Shown here: in pieces, positions 55,363 to 64,000 of the stretch | Position numbering within the stretch: the first letter of the stretch is position 1 | Layout of the letters: every line of letters starts with the position of its first letter | DNA from: Chimonanthus salicifolius | Lineage: Eukaryota; Streptophyta; Magnoliopsida; Laurales; Calycanthaceae | Assembly (NCBI GenBank): GCA_013350335.1 | Contig: CM023536.1 | Span: forward strand, 43,222,314-43,286,313 | Direction: 5' to 3' | Length of the DNA stretch: 64,000 nucleotides | Made by a program: the position numbers and the translations under genes | The notes under the pieces: generated by a model | The model's database searches: none | Told to the model about the DNA's origin: nothing | The model's input: only the letters and a program-made list of their open reading frames with translations

Positions 55363-55780
55363 TAATATTATGGGACAAACCGGGCTTGAAAAACTAAAGA
55401 TTGTTTATATGTTGATTATAAAAAATAAGTTTAATTTAACTCTTTTATCTATTTGATTTAAGCAAATAAAATAGACAATTGATGGATTGCTCGTCTTCTA
55501 TCATCTATTTTATTTAATCTAAATAAGGTGGCTACTCATATTTAATTAATGATACTAATTTGTTTGAATTCTCACATCAACAATAACTTCTTTGATTTTA
55601 CATAAGAGCCAGTTCAATAGCTTATGAGACTCAAAGTGTTGCTTGGAGACACAGGAACAAAATTGACTATACTATTATTCCATTTCCTTATAACAATCAG
55701 AGTAAAATCCAGCTCACAAACAATCCAATTGAAGTTCATCATCATTTTATCAAAGAGAAGGTTGATATAGAGGAGATTGA
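55363..55780. other. intergenic, nothing recognised
   Basis: No coding or repeat structure is identified. Confidence 0.35.
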
Positions 55781-55789
55781 TATTTCAGT

Positions 55790-56325
55790 CAGGGGTAAAA
55801 ACTTGGGCCTCGCCGATATATCGGTCCATATGCAAAGGCCAATAAATTTTTTTTTTTTTTTTTAAATATCAGTATTTTTATATATTTTATTTATTATTTA
55901 TTAAAAAATAAATAAATAACTCAAAAGGAAGCTGATTTTTAAAGGAAAAAACTGAAAACGTAAATATCGGCCGATATATTGAATATCAGGCAATATCTAG
56001 ACCGATATTGGCCCGATATGGACCGATATCAGCCTGGGCCCACCAATGGATTGAATTTTCTTTTAAAAAAAACCAACCGATATTATTCCTGTATGGCCGA
56101 TATTTTATTGGTTTCATCAGTTTTTCAACAAAACCCTATCAACATATATCTGGGTTAACCCATATGGATGTAGCTTCTGCCTCAAGAAGCAGGAGGTTCC
56201 AAGTTCGAGCTCCTATGGCCTCAACTGGTGTGCCCTAAGGGCAGTGAATATCACCCGTGGGGGTTTTACGCTAAGTTTTCCATGGTTTCCCACATAAATT
56301 CAAAAGAAAAAAAAACCTGGGTTAA
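55790..56325. mobile_element. TATCGGCCGATA-family element, copy 4, with nested SINE
   Basis: The left end CAGGGGTAAAAAC is the family terminus, followed by GCCGATATATCGG and TATCGGCCGATA motifs and a poly-T/AT stretch. The flanks tatttcagt (55781-55789) and tatttcagc (56326-56334) form a 9-bp duplication with one mismatch. Near the right end a SINE has inserted. The right terminus (CTGGGTTAA) is poorly conserved, so that boundary is less certain than the left. Confidence 0.6.
56159..56316 (+). mobile_element. tRNA-derived SINE inside copy 4
   Basis: A 9-bp duplication, ctgggttaa, lies at 56150-56158 and 56317-56325. The sequence matches the SINE at 8388-8549, with B box AAGTTCGAGCTCC, then GTG..CCCTAAGGGCAGTGAAT, CACCCGTGGG and a TTTCCCACAT..AAATTC tail with poly-A. 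The A-box region is deleted, so this copy could not be transcribed by Pol III. Confidence 0.85.
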
Positions 56326-56583
56326 TATTTCAGCCTTTGTTGGTTTTATGAGTTTTTCAACAAAACCCAATGGTTATTGATATTCACAAAGTGCTAATTT
56401 TGTAGACAAAACTGAAGCACTCAAAACTATTTTTTCATATGTTAAGGCAACCCAAATCCCTGTTGTCAAATCCAGTCAATTCCAAGTCTGAATTTGCCAT
56501 CTACCACCAGTGGGATTAGGTTTTCGTGACATAATTGGTGGCCATACTTAGATTTTATTTTATTTTCAATTTCTTATCCAGCA

Positions 56584-56697
56584 AAGAGCAATAAATCCTA
56601 TAGAACTGCGCTTGTTCCATCTAATTCCAATTGTTGGTAAAAGAGCAATAAATCCTATAGAACTGCACTTGTTCCATCTAATTCCAATTGTTGGTGG
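56584..56697. repeat. 57-bp tandem duplication
   Basis: AAGAGCAATAAATCCTATAG and the following 37 bp are repeated head to tail with only two or three differences. Confidence 0.95.
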
Positions 56698-57267
56698 AAA
56701 ACAAGGGGCTTAAAACGCTGTTAGAATTTCAATGTCCTAGAAAGACATTGAACTCACCATATCTCCTCTCATCCCTCGTGGTATGGCTAATATTTTGGTG
56801 ATCATTTCATTTTGATGACAATATATATAGACCAGGGACTTCTCATCAGAAAAACCTCCTATGGCTAATCTTTATCTACTAAAATTTAAATATAAGATAA
56901 CAAAAAGAAATTGAAAATGCAATTTAAGATAGTAATTTCGGGTTTTACGATTTTTTACACAAACGGGATTTGTAAGCACTAAAAGTAGAATTGATAAAAA
57001 AAAAAATTTCTTTTAAAGAGTCTTAACCCGACATAGTTGAGTCTGATGTAAAGAGAATCATATAAGTAAGTATATTGAGATTCACCACCATCCAATCATA
57101 CTATCCTTTCATTTTGAACTTTTAAAAACCAATGACTTCAATTTATTTAAACTTAAAAGGTTAAGATTACATGGTTAGGAAGATCAATTTGTGGTTAAAC
57201 TTTACACACTTAATATTGATATAGTCATCAATCTAATGCACCAAATATGTAAGACCCATTATCCACA
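56698..57267. other. intergenic, nothing recognised
   Basis: AT-rich, no gene. Confidence 0.35.
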
Positions 57268-57467
57268 TTTTTTTGAGCAGTAACCAAGAACTTTCATTAA
57301 AAAGAGAAAGATTACAAGGAAAGAAAAGCACAAAAGCCTAAGAGAATTAGGCCCCCAAAGAGAAAATAAACAATAAAAATTTCACAATATAAAACATCGA
57401 GACCACAAGCTTCCCAACAACAAAACAACTATCCTCCTGGTAAATGGAAAGTGCCATAGGTCAACCC

Positions 57468-60400
57468 TGTGACACCCCGGAATTTTAAAGATTATTAAAA
57501 TTGAATTTATGTTAATTAATTGAGATTAATGGGAATTAATCAACTAATTAGAGAAAATAAGAGGAAGATTAATTGAGGAAATTAATCTATAAATTAATGT
57601 CGGATATCACGATCGGAAATCTAACGTATAAGATTTAATTAAGAATGATTGGGTGGCGACGTGTCACGCCAAGTCAAAAAGGATCCGAATGGAATACTTT
57701 AAAGACACAAGGGCATAAGGGGAATGGAAAAGTCAAGATAAGTGTTTGACCAAGTCATACGGTGGAAGTGGAACTTCCACCGCGTGAATAGTAACCCTTC
57801 CATCTTATGTGCGCACGGCAGTGGGTTGTTCTCACTTCCTATGCACACGGCACCCACTCCCCACTACTCCATACACACGGCAGTCTTTCCCTTTCTTCCT
57901 TATACACGAACAACACTTCTTCTTCCTCTTCTTTTCTTTACACGGCAAAACTCCATACACCTTAAATTCCCCACTGAAAAACCTATCTTCCTATTGTGAA
58001 ACTAAAAAAGAAAAGCGAAGAAGGAAAGGAAAAGTGAGAGAAAAAGAAAAGGGATTACGAAAAGCTTCAATAAAAGTTGGTTCAATTTTAATATTGATGT
58101 TTAGTTTAAATAAGAGTCTAGGGTGATTCAGAATCAACTCTGGACGAGTATGGATTTATAAATGGACTGATTCGGAAATTGTCGGGTACGCTCTCCAATT
58201 CAGAAATCATGTTCAAATCCCTAAAAGTATTTACAAAATTTGGACTGTGTAAGGGGGAATTGTGGTCAGTGATATGGGAATATAGTGGTGTCACCATTTT
58301 CAGCCGGAGTACCAGTTACAGATGTATTGACCGGTCGGAGGTTTAAGGGTGGCAGTTGCAGCATCGGCAGTCCTTTGGCATTTCGATTCCAGGCCTGTCT
58401 TCTCATCTCTTCCCTCATCAAATCACCCAAAGTATCTCTTTCTCTGCTCACAAGGTATTTGATTAAATTCCCTATCCAAAGACTTTCACTTGGAAACTCT
58501 GCTGAGGTCCGTACCCACTTGTAACTTGAGTGCTTGTTGTGAAGTAATGGCAGCTGAGATATTCAAACTACAAGAACTCCTAAAATTCAAACTGTCAAAT
58601 TCATGGCTGCTTGGAGATTGAATACATCCTTGTTGGGTGTTATGTGGAGAACCCAGTTTTGGTGATTCTGCTGTTTTTGAAAAATTGAAGAGCAGAAGAT
58701 TCAGGATTGTTCTGCTCTTCATACTCAGAGTACTGATATCCTTGCCAGGTTTTAATCTCAAGGATTGTTTTGAAGTAATTGCTGGTTCATGTGTAAAATC
58801 TGTCTTTTTGGATTGGATCTTTAATACCCTTCTTGAAAACTATAATTCCTCAATTCCCTAACACACCACTGTACCTTGAGTCTGTGAAAGGTCTGAAATG
58901 TCTCCCATGTTGGCTGCATCATGGTCAACATAATTGAGTCTTTGAGATGGTCCTATATGGGTCTAATCTTAATTGCTCAGCCACCCAGCATCTTCACTTG
59001 AAACAGTGTCTACTCAACAATTGAATTTCCTGGTGTGTAGTATTAGTGATTGAAGCAGTAACTGTAACTTCAGTTATCACATCATCCTTCATTATTACAA
59101 TGTTGTCTATGCCTCTTCCCTTCTCAATCTTGCCTTTAAATATCTATGCTAATTCTTCAAATCAGTGAATTACAAATTGCTTTTCTGTATTTGAATATGC
59201 AATGAAATCAGTATTTCAGTTTGCATGCATTTGTTTTTCTTGACCTTTGATTGATATACGTGATAGACATGGTTGATGTCTATGATAGAAATCTAAGCAG
59301 TTTGGGTTTAGACGAAAGAGAGAGGGCAGAAATGGTTTCGTCACTTCTTCTCTTGCCACTACCTCTCTCTCTTACTGCAGCAGATATGATTCAGTTCTTA
59401 TGTTCTGGCCCATTCTATTTCATAAGTGGGCCCCAATCATTGCAAGAATGGCCAGCATTGTATTTATGTAAACAGTTTTGGACCTGTTCCAAAATGAACC
59501 AGTCCTTTCCCTCTCCATGATCGCTCCAAGTGGACCAACCCACTTTTCTTATTTTCATCCTATAGCAACCTATCTCACATTCTGAGAATTGCTTCAACTC
59601 AGTTGACAAAAGGAGAGCTAACATGGAAAAGAAGGAAAAGAGAATCCCAAGCATACCTTGATTTCAGACAGTCAAAGAAGAGTAAATTATTTGCAGTTGA
59701 AGAAATATCTCCTTGGTACTCGTTTTACATACCATGCATCTATTTGTTTAATTGCTTAGAAGCATCCCATTGAACATATAATTTAGATCAATTGAAAATA
59801 GTGAATAATCTTAATGTTGTATTATTAGAAATTACAACCTAGAGATATGGTGAATTTTATGAGAAGGATGGGATTGGATTTATTTTTAATGATGATCCAG
59901 GCAGTGGTGAGGTCGATAGTGAGAATTGATATGGGAAATTATTAACTCCTAAGAACTTAGAATGAAAGAGAGACAATTAAATGAAAGATTAATAAGATTA
60001 ATAAACTTTGAGGTTGGAAATCATGATCTCGAACTGATTATATAGTATGTCTTGATTAATGAATGTAACCAGAGGATCGGAGGGCGATCTAAGAGCTGTA
60101 TGTACCCCGTAGCAACTCATTCACGGAACTTTACTGATCAGGTAGGTTTTCCTACTTTCTTGATGTATCACATGACTCTTATGTATGTGGAGATTATATT
60201 TAATTTCAATGCATATTTTGAATGATTTATCGATGCATGAGCATGAAAGCATGCATCTGGTGGGGATGAGAATAGTTGAGATAATGGTTAGAGGATGTTA
60301 AACTCTAACATGAGAAATATGAAATACCATAACTATTCGGTATGGCCGCGTCCATGAACACACGAATTGGGCAATTAAGATGGGCTCAAAGCTCCTGGGT

Positions 60401-61339
60401 GAGAGACCCGAAACCTGCGCAGGATAGTATGGGTGATGGTATACCCCCGGTAACTCCGGTTAAATACTAGGAATTGGGTAGTAGCTCCCATCTGGTGCCC
60501 CAGGAAAGCTACGGACATAATGGCCAATGATTAGAACTGTTTGAATGGAAAGTGTGATGGAAGGAAATGCATGGGCATGAGAGGGGTTTGCATTGATTCA
60601 TGTACCATGGCATTTGCATCATGTTGATTTAATGAGTTATCAAAAGTATGTTGATTATGAATTGATATATGAGATGAATATGATTTGATTTCAAATGCTT
60701 TATATATATTGATTATGAATTGATTTTGAAATATGGGGTGGGAATGTTTTCAACTGAATTATATGATATGAAGAACTGTATATCTTTTCCCTGATTTTAT
60801 ATATGTCATATTGATACCCCCTTTGATGGGAAATCCTACTGGGCGTTGACTAAGCCCACAATATTATTCTCTTTTAGAAATTAAGACAGGAAAGGAGAAA
60901 GATGATGAGGCTGGACCAAGCGTCAGTCATGCATAGACGAGGATGGCGCAAGAGAGGATTGCGTGGAGAGTTACTTGTTAATATTAGTAGAGAATGAACA
61001 TTTAAGTTGATTGAGTAACTTTGAGAAGTTTTTAATTAATGTAATGAACCTTTATTTGAGAAGTACATGTTATCAGGATTCTTGTCAGGCTTTGCTTAGA
61101 TTGAGAAAGATTGACTGATGAATTTAAATAGATGTACTTATTTCCGCATTATTGTGAGTTAGTGTGTTGCTAAGAGTACGTGGAGTCTTTCCATGTACAC
61201 ACACTGGTTGGGCCAGTTAAGGGTCGAATCTTCGGATTCGGACTTGACTTGTGTCGTGGCACTCTCCCCTTTCTTCAGGTTGTTAATTTAAAAAAAAAAA
61301 ATACTCTGAAAATTAGGGAGAAAAAGGAGGGGTGCTACA
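57468..61339. mobile_element. 3.9-kb solo LTR inserted in the LINE
   Basis: A perfect 5-bp duplication, aaccc (57463-57467 and 61340-61344), lies inside LINE sequence that is continuous on either side. The ends are TGTGACACCCCGG and GGGGTGCTACA. There is no primer site, polypurine tract or coding domain, so this is a solo LTR. It is related to the split LTR at 19459-21539/39279-40680. The reading frames inside (for example 57742-58126 and 59251-59520) are short, unrelated to known proteins, and not supported as genes. Confidence 0.88.
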
Positions 61340-61560
61340 AACCCTTCCATGCCATTCTTTGCAAAGAAATCCACCACACCATTGGCTGATCGACTGATGT
61401 ATAAAAAGGACACGTCCAAGTCTGCAGCCAATTCCCTTATCTCGCTCACCAAAGTGATTAACTTCCAAGGGGGACACTTCACACCCTTGACCCATTTGAT
61501 GACATTGGATGAGTGACTTTAAATTACTAATTTATCTCCCCATAATCCACTTACTAAATA
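61340..61560 (-). pseudogene. LINE RNase H C-terminal remnant
   Basis: The minus strand encodes SSNVIKWVKGVK, PPWKLITLVSEIRELAADL and DVSFLYISRSANGVVDFF, the final part of a plant-LINE RNase H with the helix of the conserved SN/R..N..AD type. A stop interrupts it near SH (about 61515). It is the same family as the fragment at 15589-16290. Confidence 0.8.
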
Positions 61561-61614
61561 AGTCTAGTGAAAAGATTGATCTAATGTAACTTAGTTGGAT
61601 AGATGGACTAAATA

Positions 61615-62889
61615 TGGTCGCTATAGCAGAGAAAAAGTTGCAAATGGATTGGCAAGAACCTCTCTTTGCTGGCCGTTTGGAATGGCTGAGATCCACTATA
61701 AATCATTTTCATATCTTCTGGGCCAATGCTTTCTTACTAAAGAAATGAACTAGTGAAATTGAGAAAATTATGTGCTGTTTTCTCTTGGGATCAGATGCTG
61801 GTAGTAAAATTTAAATTGTTTCCTGGCATAAAATCTGCCTTCCAAGTGCCAATGGTGGCTTGGAGTTGAGATCTATCAGGCTTGTTAATGAAGCATGCCT
61901 CTTAAAACAAATTTGAGCCATATTAAATGGCAAAGAAAGCCTCTTGGTAAGATGGATCCAAGCCAAGTATATCAAAATAAAAGCTTTTGAGAAAGTAGGC
62001 TCAAAAATAATTCCTCTTAAGCTTGAAGATCTATTTTGAGCGTGTATGTGCAAGCCAAGAAATGGATAATCCATGTAATTGGTAATGGTGCAATTAATTT
62101 CTTCTGCTTCCATTGGGTGAAACCAGGAGTCATTCTTGCTTAACAGATTGGAAACAGAGCCATTTATGGTCTGGGTTATCATAGATATGCAAAGGTCAGC
62201 AATTTCATTGTTAATGGAAAATGGCATCTTGCTCCTGCAGCTTCTAACCAGTTACTTGAAATCTGGGGGATGGTTAATGAGATCCAGACATTGTTGTTTT
62301 AACATCGAGGATCAAATAATTTGGTCTGCTGAAGACACAGGAAGATTCTCAATCTCTTCAGCGATCATCTCCTACAGGCCTGTCTCCCCTCAACCCGAGT
62401 GGGTGGATCTGGTCTGGTTTCCTAGCTTTATTAATCGCCATTCTGTTTATGTTTGGTTGTACATAAATGCCGGATTACAAAGAAACTTCTCCTCAGCTTG
62501 GGTATCCTTTGTGATGAAACATGTATTGTCAATCGGAGAAGGAAACCGGCAGTCATCTTTTCCACTGCAGCTTTGTTAAGAGAACTAGGCTTCTTACTGT
62601 TAAAAAATTCAGTGCAGTCCCTCCAACTTATCAAATTGTGGATGGCTCAATTTATCTTATCAGCTCTTGATCCTCTGCCATTGAAAAGTTAGCTTCCCAA
62701 GTCCCAACTTATCATTCTAGCAGTATCGTGGCACTCTTGGAGAGATTATTGCCACTTCAAGAATACCTACATGGCTCTAAACAGGCTAGCACTGGACATT
62801 ATCACTAATATTAGAGAGAGGGTCTACTTCCTCCTATCTAATGAGAACTTGAAAAAGATTCAGTGGTCCTTCTCTACTTCGTGGTTTAC
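61615..62889 (+). pseudogene. LINE reverse transcriptase C-terminus and zf-RVT remnant
   Basis: Plus-strand fragments in several frames match the region after the LINE RT catalytic core. AGRLEWLRSTINHFHIFWA is near 61670, SWHKICLPSANGGLELRS near 61830, SVYVWLYINAG near 62445, and a zinc-finger segment SHLFFHCSFVKRT near 62555 in another frame. Several frameshifts and stops are present. It stops where the copia LTR begins at 62890. Confidence 0.75.
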
Positions 62890-64000
62890 TGTTAGGAGTA
62901 GGTTTTCAGCCCAAAAGACTAGTCTGATAGGTGGAGTGACCCAATCCCTTATAAGTTCTTAGATTTCCTCCTTCACAACCGATGTGAGACTCTCGTTCGC
63001 ACTCCAATAATCCCCTCCCCCCTCGAATGAGGCTCTCCGGCGGATAGAATTTCAAAATCTCGCTTATTTTCATTTCTTTCTCTGATCTATTCCCCCAATA
63101 GAAAATTTCTTCTTTCTTAAATCCCATATAAGATTTCTTAGCCCTTTCTTTCTATCCTTGTGCTCTGCTTTTGTCTCTATTTTCCTATCCTTTCACAATT
63201 ACTTCCAACCATTCTTTTTCTGCTAACTTCTCCCCGTCCATGCTAACCCATATGATTAACATGAAACTTTGATTCCTCCAATTTTGTCCTTCGGAAAAGT
63301 CAAGTAGTTCCATTTTTTAACGGTCAAATGATGATGAGCCACATTGATGGAAGTGAACCGGATCCACCAAAATATGTTGAAGAAGAAGCTACTGATAAAG
63401 ATGGGAAAATGACAACCAAGCGAACTCTTAATCCAGCAAATCATATATGGTTCATTGTTGATCAATCTCTAATTGGATGGTTGAAGGCTAAACTCACTCC
63501 TGAACTCCTTGTATTTGTGGTAGAAGCTCATTGAGCAAAAGATTTTTGGGATACCCTTCATACCAATTTCTCGTAAGTGTCGCAATCTAGGATTATGCAA
63601 CTCTAGTGTGACCCTTTTAAGGGTAAGCATGGACCCTTGAGTGGTGATAAATACTTCACACAAATAAAGAGTATTTCTGATGAATTTGCAACCATTGGTG
63701 AAATTGTCTCTAATTCCTACAAAGTGGGTCCTCTATTTTGTCAACTGTGGACAAAGGAATCATATGGGTGCACAATGTTATCCATTTATTTTCACACCAA
63801 ATCCAAATTTCAAGTCTCCACAGAAATATTTACAACTCTTTTGCAGCAATGAGTATTTTGCATCCATTGGAGCTCATCACCAAGTTGGGTAGTTCTTACG
63901 GAAATCCTTCAGATGCTTCCTGAACTGTGAACACTGGTGCAACAAATCATGCCATCTCTGATGCAAATAAGTTCCAGAGTGTAGCTCGTAAAGAAAAGAA
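62890..64000 (+). mobile_element. copia retrotransposon, 5' part, runs off the window
   Basis: It starts TGTTAGGAGTAGG with a short LTR-like region (TTTTCAGCCCAAAAGACTAG, CCTTCACAACCGATGTGAG) to about 63250. A gag frame follows at about 63328: SEPDPPKYVEEEATDKDGK, then NHIWFIVDQSLIGWL and LTPELLVFVVEAH, broken by a TGA at 63532. Later frames hold a decayed zinc knuckle (GHMGAQCYP type, near 63765) and a protease start, NTGATNHAISDANKF, near 63930. No primer site is evident. The rest of pol would be to the right of the window. Confidence 0.82.

Larger units (their letters stand above)
57268..62889. mobile_element. LINE with inverted 5' half, split by a solo LTR
   Basis: The left part is a LINE 3' end on the minus strand: poly-T at 57268-57274 (plus), then homology to the LINE tail at 15589. 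It continues after the solo LTR at 61340-61560 with the RNase H C-terminal region (PPWKLITLVSEIRELAADL, then ISRSANGVVDFFAKNG). The right part, about 61615-62889, is LINE coding sequence on the plus strand. The two halves thus face opposite ways with RT and zinc-finger sequence in the inverted half, as produced by twin priming. All frames are broken. Confidence 0.7.

Noticed and set aside
57742..58126. Frames of 85-105 codons near the start of the 57468 solo LTR
   Set aside because: CT-rich leader-like DNA; two overlapping frames, neither resembling a protein family. More likely an LTR untranslated region.

Overview
This is plant nuclear DNA, from an angiosperm with a repeat-rich genome. The evidence is a pair of intron-bearing cytochrome P450 genes of CYP72A type set among deeply nested LTR retrotransposons, LINEs, tRNA-derived SINEs and MITEs. 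The species cannot be named from the sequence. Nearly all the sequence is mobile DNA or its decay. I can support only one intact conventional gene, one pseudogene copy of it, and one small intronless open reading frame of unknown function.

Layout, left to right. 1-5 kb: a degenerate minisatellite, two members of an unusual transposon family built from the palindrome TATCGGCCGATA, and a 1.4-kb foldback element with a perfect 9-bp target duplication. 6.1-9.4 kb: a CYP72A pseudogene on the minus strand that keeps all five exons but carries several frameshifts. 9.9-15.3 kb: a hAT-type MITE, a tandem repeat, a third TATCGGCCGATA element and a decayed hAT-like element. 15.6-19.5 kb: a LINE 3' end, then an LTR with a tRNA-Asp-type primer site (Athila/Tat-like). 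19.5-40.7 kb: a nest in which an LTR is split by a 17.7-kb Ty3/gypsy-type element (21540-39273, minus strand, TSD tctat). That element has three LTRs instead of two, a gag remnant and no visible pol. It also holds a nested 3.7-kb solo LTR (TSD cgcaa) and an antisense ORF for a small two-helix membrane protein.

40.96-49.98 kb: an apparently intact CYP72A gene on the minus strand (five exons, 515 codons, all key P450 motifs). Its 5.7-kb third intron contains a defective copia retrotransposon. 50-57 kb: AT-rich intergenic DNA with SINEs, a Stowaway MITE, another TIR element and a fourth TATCGGCCGATA element into which a SINE has inserted. 57.3-62.9 kb: a LINE whose two halves lie in opposite orientation (twin-priming pattern), split by a 3.9-kb solo LTR (TSD aaccc). 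62.9 kb to the end: the start of another copia element.

The two P450 copies share orientation, exon sizes, splice phases and a TATA box, so they are a local tandem duplicate pair now about 31 kb apart because of nested insertions. One copy has decayed and the other looks functional. The most unusual items are the TATCGGCCGATA family, the three-LTR mosaic gypsy element, the antisense membrane-protein ORF inside it, and the hairpin array in the nested solo LTR.
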